A stretch of DNA of 37,379 bases from Gammaproteobacteria bacterium UBA2168 (GTDB lineage Bacteria > Pseudomonadota > Gammaproteobacteria > Pseudomonadales > Azotimanducaceae): positions 1 to 37,379 of the forward strand of contig DCWG01000025.1 in NCBI GenBank assembly GCA_002327525.1, written 5' to 3'. The position numbers were made by a program, and so were the translations under genes. The notes beneath the pieces are model-generated. The model was not told the DNA's origin and did not search any database. It saw only the letters and a list, made by a program, of their open reading frames with translations. Of the stretch, positions 1 through 7,252 are shown piece after piece; positions within the stretch are counted from its first letter, which is position 1, and each line of letters opens with the position of its first letter.

Positions 1-1
1 G

Positions 2-286
2 CCCGGCGCGATAGAGGCATTCCTGCGCGTCGCAGATGGAACCCCCTGGAAAGAGGCCGGTATTCCCGGCGTTCCCGCTCGAGTCAGTCAAGACATCCGT
101 GGCTACTACGAGATGGCCGCGATGGAGATCTCCGATCACACACCCGCCGCCTGGTCGGGTTATCGGTGGTTTCGGGACAAAACCGAAACCGGCAAGGTCA
201 TCAGAGCCGCGCAGGCCGCGATCCGGGAATCCGGTGCGCCGGAACCGCTGTGGCGTTTCCTGCTGCCGCTGGACGCCTCGATGTAG
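2..286 (+). CDS. Unrecognised protein, C-terminal end only
   Basis: This reading frame is open at the left edge of the window and ends at a TAG at 284-286, leaving about 94 codons. The visible protein ends in WRFLLPLDASM and contains the stretch AWSGYRWFRDKTETGKVI, which is rich in aromatic and charged residues and looks like a folded soluble domain rather than a membrane segment. I do not recognise the family. The frame is preferred over the overlapping alternatives because its composition is balanced and it runs without a stop from the first base. Its start and most of its body lie outside the window. Confidence 0.6.
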   Translation, partial: PGAIEAFLRVADGTPWKEAGIPGVPARVSQDIRGYYEMAAMEISDHTPAAWSGYRWFRDKTETGKVIRAAQAAIRESGAPEPLWRFLLPLDASM

Positions 287-384
287 GAGCGTGAGTACAC
301 CCCGGTCGCGCCACTCTCGCGACCAAACCATGAATGCCTCGCATCGTGCACGGCGCCGAATGCGGAACGGCCTCCCACGCGATC

Positions 385-770
385 TCAGTCCACCGCCCAA
401 CCCTCACGCCACGGCGCGAAGTGATAGGCCACGAACGCACCGTCGGCGAATCGCCAGTGCCCGCCACCTTGCGATAACGGTCGAAGTAGTGGCCCGCTGC
501 AGTTCGAGGCCCGCCTGAATGTGAAATACGAATCTCCACGGAGCATCGGCCGCTCGCGTGCCGTTCGTCCAGAAGCTCGATCACGTGGTTCTGGATGAAT
601 GGCTGGTGGGTTCGCTCACCCACGCTTTCGCGATGGAACGCGAGTAAAGCCTCATGGCCACTGGTTATGCGCTCGCCCATCCGAAATGAGGCATCCGCGC
701 AAAACAAATCGACTATCGTGGCGGCATCTGCTTCAGGGTCGTTCCCGTGCACAGAAAGGCCAGAAATACC
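385..770 (-). pseudogene. SnoaL/NTF2-like protein, frameshifted remnant
   Basis: The minus strand reads as a SnoaL-like (NTF2-fold) protein. The part from ATIVDLFCADASFRMGERI to GHYFDRYRKV lies in one frame, and the expected C-terminus HWRFADGAFVAYHFAPWREG lies in another frame ending with a TGA at 387-385. The two pieces join near position 463, so one base has been lost or gained there. The N-terminal side is also damaged: upstream of the GND/DPEADA segment the frame hits a stop and no convincing start is present. NTF2-fold proteins of this kind are often isomerases, hydratases or unassigned proteins; no substrate can be named. A sequencing error could explain the single frameshift, but not the missing start. 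Confidence 0.6.
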
Positions 771-976
771 GCCTGACCTACGAACCAGAACACCCTATCG
801 TAGGGATCGGTGGTGGCCTCCTCGCCCTCCGTAGTACGCTCCAGTGAGCGCGCGACTTCCCACGTGAATCCAACTTCGGGAGAGCGTAGCTTGAGTATCT
901 TTGTCAAAAGGTCTTTAAACACCTCGGATCCCTTCCCCGTGTCCGGATCCCGCACCGTTTCCGCGCCAGACGGTTT

Positions 977-1216
977 AATGGTGGGGGCGCCAATCAAATG
1001 ACGAACGAGTGGCGGCGCGCCATGCATCTGAGTTACGTGCTCGGCTGGCTGACGCCCGAAGAATCGAGCCCCATCGATTATACGGACGAGGAACTGGCCG
1101 GTCTTTCGCCACGCGTGCAACGCCTGCTCGGCCATCGCTCCTATGATCCGCGCCCACACTTCGGCGGCGGCCTGTGGCTGCGACACGCGGACAAGATAGA
1201 GAACACTGGCGCGTAA
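977..1216 (+). pseudogene. Phytanoyl-CoA dioxygenase family, C-terminal fragment
   Basis: The frame reads NGGGANQMTNEWRRAMHLSY followed by VLGWLTPEE and then SPRVQRLLGHRSYDP. This is the typical last quarter of a PhyH-family Fe(II)/2-oxoglutarate dioxygenase: the Trp/Gly-rich strand, the Arg that binds 2-oxoglutarate, and the C-terminal helix with the Leu-Leu-Gly motif. It ends with TAA at 1214-1216. Upstream of about 977 none of the three frames continues the family (no HxD iron motif), so only a fragment survives. A second PhyH-family fragment lies at 18426-18812. The call is by motif recognition. Confidence 0.65.
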
Positions 1217-1343
1217 CTCAGCAACGCTCGGGCGGCGGATACACGACCTGCCGGTTACGCATCAAGCTCCATGGCGTTTGTAGCGAACTCCTTCATGGGT
1301 GATGATGGATCAACGACACTTCTTCGATCTCAGGAAGCAAACC

Positions 1344-2177
1344 ATGGCCAATTCCGACAGTAACGACCCCGTCCTCTATCGTGTCGATGATAGGATAGCC
1401 ACCATCACTCTAAACCGTCCGCAAGCGCTCAACGCGATGACCGACAGCCTCATGTCGGGCTTATCCGAAGCACTGGCACGCGTTGATGCAGATGAAGCCG
1501 TGCGGGTTGTCGTGCTCACCGGCAACGGCCGGGGTTTCTGCGCCGGCGCCGATCTCGCGCAGGTGGCGAATCCCGAACCGGCCCCGGCCGCACCAGCCGG
1601 AAATTCCATGGGAGATGTCTTCAACCAGGCAATGCGCGCTATAGAAAACTGCCCCGTGCCCACCATCGCCCGCGTCAACGGCGCAGCTGCCGGAGGCGGT
1701 TTCGGCCTTTCACTGGCCTGCGACATAACCATAGCTGCACGTTCGGCCTTTTTCGTCGCCACCTTTGGCCCCAGGCTCGGCATCGTGCCCGACCTGGGTA
1801 CCACGTGGAACCTGCCCAATCGTGCTGGCCGGGCACGAGCACTCGGTCTGGCGCTGCTCGGGCAGCGCATCACGGCTGAACAGGCGCTGGATTGGGGACT
1901 CATCTGGAGTTGCGTGAAGGATGACCAGCTCGACACCGAGGTAGAACGCGTGGCTTCGATCCTCAAATGCAGCTCACCCGATGCAGCGGTGCGCATTCGA
2001 CACTCCATCGACGCGGCCGCCCGCAACACCTTCAGCGAACAATTGGATCTGGAAATGGAGCATCAGGCGGTACTCATCCCTAAAAACATGATGGAAGGCG
2101 CGCTCGCGTTCATGGAGAAACGCGAACCGGAGTTCAGCGCAGACCGCGGCCAGGACGAACACCCGGAACAGCGATAA
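1344..2177 (+). CDS. Enoyl-CoA hydratase/isomerase, PaaG-like crotonase
   Basis: A crotonase-superfamily protein of 277 residues. The oxyanion-hole segments are GRGFCAGADLAQV and the Gly-rich GAAAGGGFGLSLACD. The two hydratase glutamates are absent (Gly where Glu is usual in GGGFGLSLACD), and the acid is instead the Asp in GIVPDLGTTWNLP. That pattern, with RARALGLALLGQRITAEQAL and WGLIWSCV, resembles PaaG, the 2-(1,2-epoxy-1,2-dihydrophenyl)acetyl-CoA isomerase, so isomerase chemistry on a CoA thioester is more likely than plain hydration. The ATG at 1344 is chosen because AGGAAG lies 6 bases upstream; an earlier in-frame ATG at 1299 lacks family homology. Other phenylacetate genes are absent apart from a PaaE-like remnant at 4444, so the substrate remains open. 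Confidence 0.88.
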   Translation: MANSDSNDPVLYRVDDRIATITLNRPQALNAMTDSLMSGLSEALARVDADEAVRVVVLTGNGRGFCAGADLAQVANPEPAPAAPAGNSMGDVFNQAMRAIENCPVPTIARVNGAAAGGGFGLSLACDITIAARSAFFVATFGPRLGIVPDLGTTWNLPNRAGRARALGLALLGQRITAEQALDWGLIWSCVKDDQLDTEVERVASILKCSSPDAAVRIRHSIDAAARNTFSEQLDLEMEHQAVLIPKNMMEGALAFMEKREPEFSADRGQDEHPEQR

Positions 2178-2179
2178 TC

Positions 2180-2296
2180 GCGCATCCGGACGAGGACGTG
2201 GTGGTGCTGGTGAGACCGCCCTATATCGACCTCACTACCCATCGCGCCGAAATCAGCGGCGCCGACATCACCTATATCCCACCGCTGGAGAGCTAG
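2180..2296 (+). other. Possible C-terminal gene remnant after the crotonase
   Basis: Between the two crotonases one frame reads IAHPDEDVVVLVRPPYIDL and then ISGADITYIPPLES before a TAG at 2294-2296. The composition is protein-like, but there is no start codon or ribosome site and it begins at the stop of the preceding gene. It may be the surviving tail of a deleted gene. I do not recognise the family. Confidence 0.25.
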
Positions 2297-2371
2297 TGGG
2301 CCGCACCCCTTTCTGCATCACGCCTCGCTGGTTTATCCTCACGCCCACCTAACGATTTTCAGGCACTTTTC

Positions 2372-3160
2372 ATGACCGAACCGCTTCTCGTCAGCGTGTC
2401 CAACGCCGTCGCCACGCTGAGCATAAACGATGCGCCCTACAACCGCATGACGCTCGATTACATGGACGTTCTCGAAGAGACTCTGCCAAAGCTCGCTGAA
2501 GATGAGAAGGTGCGGGCCATCGTCTTTACCGCTGAGGGCGAAGACAACTTCTCGGTAGGCATGAACCTCAAACAGTTTCCGGAAGGTATCGCCAGAAAAG
2601 GCAGCGCAGACGCCGTTTTCGACCAGAGGTTGCGTGTGCTCAACATGATCGAGCACCTTGGTAAACCGAGTATCGCCACCCTGTTCGGCTATTGCCTCGG
2701 TGGGGGCCTCGAGTTACCGCTGGCCTGCCATTTCCGTCTCGCGGCCGATCAGGGCGCGCAGATCGGATTACCGGAAATGGATCTCGGCGCGGTCCCCGCG
2801 TGGGGCGGTTCGGCGCGCCTGCCACGCTGCGTGGGTCGGGATCAGGCGCTCGACATGATCCTTCGCGGACGCAAGATCGACGGTGAAGAAGCACTGCGCA
2901 TGGGCCTCGTGACGGAAATCTGTCCGATCGCGGTGCTCAAGATTCGCGCCCAGGAAATCGGTGAAGAACTCGCCCGACAACCGAGATTGGCTGTCAAGGG
3001 CATGCTCGAGACCATCGTCGGCTTCGAGTCCAGGAGTCTTGCCGAGTCACTGCTCGATGAACGTGCCGCCGTACATCTGACACGAGGCACGCCAGATGCA
3101 GCGGAGGGCATGCGGGCGTTCCTGGAAAAACGCGACCCTGTGTTCAATCAGGAGTCCTGA
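2372..3160 (+). CDS. Enoyl-CoA hydratase/isomerase (crotonase family)
   Basis: A 262-residue crotonase with both hydratase-type acids present: the Glu in LGGGLELPLACHF and the Glu in GLPEMDLGAVPAWGG, positions matching Glu144 and Glu164 of rat enoyl-CoA hydratase. The first oxyanion-hole loop is NFSVGMNLKQFP, where most family members have FSAGxD. A Trp replaces the usual Gly in the PGAGG loop. It probably adds water to, or isomerises, a 2-enoyl-CoA in a degradative route. Its length is normal for the family and ATG 2372 is the first start matching the family N-terminus; the ribosome site is weak. It runs in the same direction as the PaaG-like gene but is separated by about 200 bases, and it is convergent with the Nramp-like gene 8 bases away. 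Confidence 0.87.
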   Translation: MTEPLLVSVSNAVATLSINDAPYNRMTLDYMDVLEETLPKLAEDEKVRAIVFTAEGEDNFSVGMNLKQFPEGIARKGSADAVFDQRLRVLNMIEHLGKPSIATLFGYCLGGGLELPLACHFRLAADQGAQIGLPEMDLGAVPAWGGSARLPRCVGRDQALDMILRGRKIDGEEALRMGLVTEICPIAVLKIRAQEIGEELARQPRLAVKGMLETIVGFESRSLAESLLDERAAVHLTRGTPDAAEGMRAFLEKRDPVFNQES

Positions 3161-3168
3161 ACCGGCCA

Positions 3169-4389
3169 CTACGCGTACAGCAACAGGAAATAGAAGTACG
3201 CCAGACTCGCCACTGTCAACAGCACGATTCCGGCGAAACTCCAGATCTTAAGTACGCTCCCAGGCGCATACTCCGCCGGAACCTCGCCGCTGAACATTGC
3301 GCGGTGGTTGAGCACCGCGAAGATGGGCGCGGTGACAAATCCCAGGCTAGTGGCGAAATTGATCAACTGTGTAAACGAGGTCATCAGCGTCGCCATCACC
3401 GCATAGGCGCCCGCGCCATAAACAGCGATCAGTACCGGATACACCCACCCTGGAGTGTCCTTCCGGCGTACATGCTGCAACACGTACACGAACTGACGCG
3501 GGAAACCGTCCATGGCGGCTAGCAGCGTGGTGAACATCGCCGCCAGCGCACAAGCACCGATGATGTAGAAGGCCCAACCTCCCATGGTTTCGGTAAACAA
3601 GCGGATCACCTGGCTGGTAAATCCACCTGGAGAGTTTTCCGGATTGATGCCCGGCTCATACATCACGGCAACCCCCAACACCAGAAAACCAAGCGCAAGC
3701 ACCAACGCCACCACGTACCCAACGTTGAAATCGAATCGCGATGCCTGTGCCGAGACGTTCAGTCCCCGGTCCTCCTGGCGGCTGCGTGTCCAGACCGAGG
3801 TCAGGAGCGCGCCTTCCATGGGAGTGGGCATCCATCCGACCATGGCCACGACAAACAGTGCCGCCGCAGCATCGAACTCTGACAGCACGAATCGCTCCGC
3901 TTGCCAGGTGACTCTCGGCAGCGCCAGAGCGGTGGCCACTATCACCAGCAACGCAAGAAGCAGCACCAGGAGCTTCGATAAGGATTCAAGCCACTGATAT
4001 CGTCCGGCTATCAACAGCGCCGCGGTTACCGCCAACAATCCGCCGGACACCGGCAAAGCGTCCATTTGTAGTCCCGCCACACTCAACACGAGCCCGGCGG
4101 TCGTGAGTGTGATGGCCGCGAGCGCAAACCACATGCCGAACAGGGTACTGCCAAGATACAGCGCCGCCGCCCACCACCCCTGCTCGAGGTAGTTTTCGGG
4201 AAGGCTCTTTCCGGTCGCCGCCGTGTACTGCGCGCCGAAACACAACCCTGGGTACTTCACGATCACGATGACGACGATGAATGTCGCCATCGCGAGCCCG
4301 TACACGGCACCGGCGCGAGTGGATTGCACCAGATGGGATACGCCCACCGCCATGGCCGCGTAGAGAATTCCCGGACCGAGCATATCCAA
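3169..4389 (-). CDS. Nramp-family-like transporter lacking the DPGN motif
   Basis: An integral membrane protein of about 406 residues with roughly eleven hydrophobic helices. The first helix, LGPGILYAAMAVGVSHLVQS, aligns with Nramp/MntH TM1, but the metal-binding DPGN is replaced by GVSH (residues 16-19). In TM6 the usual MPHxxYLHS reads MPTPMEGALLTSVW. It therefore belongs to a divergent Nramp-related clade whose cargo (Mn/Fe, Mg or something else) cannot be assumed. The start is uncertain. The frame continues upstream of the TTG at 4389 through ETLKRRLD, and a strong AGGAGGG lies about 10-15 bases before that, but no ATG, GTG or TTG sits at the ideal distance, so translation may begin at a rare codon near 4401-4410. 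It lies directly downstream of the PaaE-like remnant on the same strand. Confidence 0.8.
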   Translation of the reverse strand: MDMLGPGILYAAMAVGVSHLVQSTRAGAVYGLAMATFIVVIVIVKYPGLCFGAQYTAATGKSLPENYLEQGWWAAALYLGSTLFGMWFALAAITLTTAGLVLSVAGLQMDALPVSGGLLAVTAALLIAGRYQWLESLSKLLVLLLALLVIVATALALPRVTWQAERFVLSEFDAAAALFVVAMVGWMPTPMEGALLTSVWTRSRQEDRGLNVSAQASRFDFNVGYVVALVLALGFLVLGVAVMYEPGINPENSPGGFTSQVIRLFTETMGGWAFYIIGACALAAMFTTLLAAMDGFPRQFVYVLQHVRRKDTPGWVYPVLIAVYGAGAYAVMATLMTSFTQLINFATSLGFVTAPIFAVLNHRAMFSGEVPAEYAPGSVLKIWSFAGIVLLTVASLAYFYFLLLYA

Positions 4390-4443
4390 ACGGCGTTTCA
4401 GAGTTTCGATCCTACCCTCCTGGAACGATCCGCCTCGCTTCCC

Positions 4444-4875
4444 TCAGCGTTCGTCGAAATCGATAACCACTGCTTCGCTGATTGGGTGAGATTGGCACGT
4501 CAGGACGAAACCCGCATCGATTTCCTCCGTTTCGAGACCGTGCGTGATGTCCATGTCGAGCGCACCTTTCCTCAGTCTCGCCTTGCAGCTGGAGCACACG
4601 CCACCTTTGCACGAATGCGGCAGATCCAGCCCATGGTTGATGCCTGCATCCAGGAGATTCTCGCCATCGGCGCTCAGTTCGAAACTGCCCGCGCGCGCCC
4701 AGGACAACGGTCATGGTACCCACCTTGCCGCCAAACGCCAGCAATCGGGCCTGATGCGTCTCGACCACCCCGTGCGCGTTCGCCGCGGACGCGCACAACA
4801 ATTCGTAGTGGATGTGCTCCTTATCCACACCGAATTCCCGCAACCCACGGGACACTTCCGAGATCATCGACTCGC
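4444..4875 (-). pseudogene. PaaE-like ferredoxin-NAD(P)H reductase, C-terminal remnant
   Basis: The C-terminal part is a plant-type [2Fe-2S] ferredoxin domain with the four cysteines in PHSCKGGVCSSCKA and LTCQSHP, ending IDFDER at a TGA at 4446-4444. A piece in another frame, ESMISEVSRGLREFGVDKEH followed by THQARLLAFGGKVGTMTVVL, is the end of the NAD-binding lobe and linker of PaaE/Hcp-reductase-type proteins. The two frames join near 4700, so there is one frameshift. Nothing of the FAD domain remains: homology begins at about 4875, 70 bases before the next gene on the opposite strand. In PaaE this protein passes electrons from NADPH to the phenylacetyl-CoA epoxidase. Here it cannot make a working reductase, although the ferredoxin domain alone (from about 4707) is intact. 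Confidence 0.7.
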
Positions 4876-4943
4876 GAACGTCTACTTGACGCGCATTTTC
4901 CCAAACCCATATCTTCGGTGTTACACCACATGCGGATTGACCC

Positions 4944-7160
4944 ATGCCGGAATTTCAGACCCTCGGTAAACGGCCCCTGCGCCCGGATGCCATCGACAAA
5001 GTGCTCGGGCGCGCCGTCTTCGGTGCCGACGTCTCGATGGGACAGATGCTACAGGGTGCCGTTTTACGCAGTCCCCACGCACACGCGCGGATTCTCTCCA
5101 TCGACACGTCGAAAGCGGAACGATTGTCTGGCGTGAAAGCGGTGATCACCTCGGCTGACTTTCCAGCACTACGGCCCCGCGGGCCCGGTGACATCGCACG
5201 GGACAATCTCGCCGTGGACAAGGTCCTCTATCACGGGCATGGCGTCGCCGCCGTCGCGGCGACCGGTATCGGCATCGCGCGCGCCGCACTCGATCTCATC
5301 GACGTCCACTACGAGCCCTTGCCTCACGTACTCAGCATCGACGACGCCATGGCCGAGGGCGGCGTAGTGCTACACCCGGATCTCACCCATGAAGGTCACG
5401 AGGGTCCGAGCAACGTCTATGAGCGCGTGGAACAATCTATCGGTGATGTGGAGAAGGGTTTCGAGGATGCTGACGTCATCGTGGAGCGAACATACAGCAC
5501 GCCAACCGTGCACCAGGGTTACATAGAACCACCGGCGTGCGCCGCCAGTTTTCAGCCGCACGGGCAGTCGACCATCTGGACCACGACGCAGGGGCATTTC
5601 ACCATACGCGATTCCGTGGCCCTGATGTGCGGCCTGCAAACCGCCGAGCTGCGAGTGGTACCCACCGAGATTGGCGGTGGCTTTGGTGGCAAGACCACTC
5701 CGTACCTGGAAGCAATGGCGCTTACCCTGTCGAAGAACAGTGGCCGTCCGGTGAAGATGCGCATGACGCGCGAAGAGGTGTTTCGCTGTGCAGGTCCCGG
5801 TGCGGCGAGCAAGTCCAGAGTCCGCATCGGCGCCAGAACCGATGGGACCATTACGGCGATGGACGCGGATCTTGTGTACGCGGGAGGCGCCTTTCCCGGG
5901 GCCCCGCTCGGTGGCGGCATGGGCTGTATCTTCTCTTCTTACGACGTGCCCAACGTCCGTATTCTGGGACGCAGCGTGGTGGTGAACAAACCCATGGTAC
6001 GGGCTTACCGGGGTCCGGGCGCACCCCAGGCCTGTTTTGCATCGGAGAGCCTCCTGAACGAACTTGCCACGCGCCTCGGAATGGATGCTCTGGCGTTGAG
6101 AGAGAAAAACGCGCTGCGCGACGGGGGCAGCAATATTGCCGGTTCGTTCCGAGAGCTGGGGCTGCTCGCCTGTCTGGAGGCAGCGCAAGACTCTAGCCAC
6201 TACCGAACCCCGCTGGAACCCGGCCGGGGCCGCTCTGTGGCTGTTTCGTTCTGGCGCAACGCCGGGGGTCTCTCCAGCGCTACCGTAGTGTTGCACCGTA
6301 ATGGATTCGCGTCGGTACTCACGGGTTCTGCCGATTTGTCGGGTACGCGCGCGTCGCTGGCAATGATCGCGGCCGAAACCCTGGGTTTACCAATCGAAAA
6401 CGTACACGCCGAGGTCGCAGACACCGAAAGTGTAGGCTTCACTGGCGTGAGCGGCGGCAGCCGTACGATCAACGCCACCGGACAGGCGGTTGCCAGTGCG
6501 GCTCAGGAAGCAATCTCGCAGATGAAAGAACGCGCCGCCTCTGAGTGGAACGTACGACCCGATCAGGTGGAATGGCGAGAGGGTCGGGCATACAACACCA
6601 CCAGGGATGAGAGTCTGACTCTGAAGGAGATCACGCGCCGCGCACCCCAAACCGGTGGGGTAATCAGCGCAAGTACCTCGATCAATCCACCCGGGGGTGA
6701 GGGACCCTGCTTCGCGGTTCACATCTGCGACGTCGACGTGGATCGTGAGACTGGCAAGACTGCGATCGCGCGCTACACAACTGTGCAGGACGCTGGTATG
6801 GCCGTACACCCCGCCTATGTCGAGGGGCAGTTTCAGGGCGGAGCCGTGCAGGGAATAGGCTGGGCGCTGAATGAGGAATACGTCTACGACAGCGATGGCG
6901 TGTTGCAAAATCCCGGCTTCCTCGACTACCGCATGCCAGTTGCCTCGGATCTCCCCATGATCGACACGATCATCGTGGAGGTTCCGAACTCCCGCCACCC
7001 GTTCGGCGTGCGCGGCGTGGGCGAGGCTCCCATCATCCCACCCTTGGCGGCTGTCGCCTCGGCCATCGGCAACGCCGTCGGTGTTCCGATGTGCGATCTG
7101 CCATGCACCCCGGAGAGAGTGCTGGCCAGTATCGAGGCAATTGTCGAAAAGGCGCCATGA
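4944..7160 (+). CDS. Xanthine dehydrogenase/aldehyde oxidase family, molybdopterin-binding subunit
   Basis: A large molybdenum-hydroxylase subunit of 738 residues. It shows the early LGKRPLRPDAIDKVLGRAVF segment, the Gly-rich cofactor motif EIGGGFGGKTTPYLEAMA, the active-site loop RAYRGPGAPQ, and the catalytic Glu in RGVGEAPIIPPLAA near the C-terminus. The loop differs from the AYRCSFR of CO dehydrogenase, so this is an aldehyde- or heterocycle-oxidising relative with unknown substrate. Such subunits normally work with a [2Fe-2S] and an FAD subunit; neither is encoded nearby, and the ferredoxin-like remnant upstream belongs to the PaaE family instead. Partners must be elsewhere or lost. ATG 4944 gives the family N-terminus. 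The next gene starts 92 bases downstream on the same strand. Confidence 0.9.
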   Translation: MPEFQTLGKRPLRPDAIDKVLGRAVFGADVSMGQMLQGAVLRSPHAHARILSIDTSKAERLSGVKAVITSADFPALRPRGPGDIARDNLAVDKVLYHGHGVAAVAATGIGIARAALDLIDVHYEPLPHVLSIDDAMAEGGVVLHPDLTHEGHEGPSNVYERVEQSIGDVEKGFEDADVIVERTYSTPTVHQGYIEPPACAASFQPHGQSTIWTTTQGHFTIRDSVALMCGLQTAELRVVPTEIGGGFGGKTTPYLEAMALTLSKNSGRPVKMRMTREEVFRCAGPGAASKSRVRIGARTDGTITAMDADLVYAGGAFPGAPLGGGMGCIFSSYDVPNVRILGRSVVVNKPMVRAYRGPGAPQACFASESLLNELATRLGMDALALREKNALRDGGSNIAGSFRELGLLACLEAAQDSSHYRTPLEPGRGRSVAVSFWRNAGGLSSATVVLHRNGFASVLTGSADLSGTRASLAMIAAETLGLPIENVHAEVADTESVGFTGVSGGSRTINATGQAVASAAQEAISQMKERAASEWNVRPDQVEWREGRAYNTTRDESLTLKEITRRAPQTGGVISASTSINPPGGEGPCFAVHICDVDVDRETGKTAIARYTTVQDAGMAVHPAYVEGQFQGGAVQGIGWALNEEYVYDSDGVLQNPGFLDYRMPVASDLPMIDTIIVEVPNSRHPFGVRGVGEAPIIPPLAAVASAIGNAVGVPMCDLPCTPERVLASIEAIVEKAP

Positions 7161-7252
7161 CCGACATCACGCGGCTCTGCTGACGCTGCACAGACTTGAT
7201 AACCGCCCACCGCACGTAGTCTACTGTTTGCGGATTTCTAGCCGTTTTCGGG

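Noticed and set aside
713..1186. 157-codon minus-strand frame between the SnoaL and PhyH remnants
   Set aside because: Its first half is antisense to the PhyH fragment and the remainder matches no family I know; it has no ribosome site.
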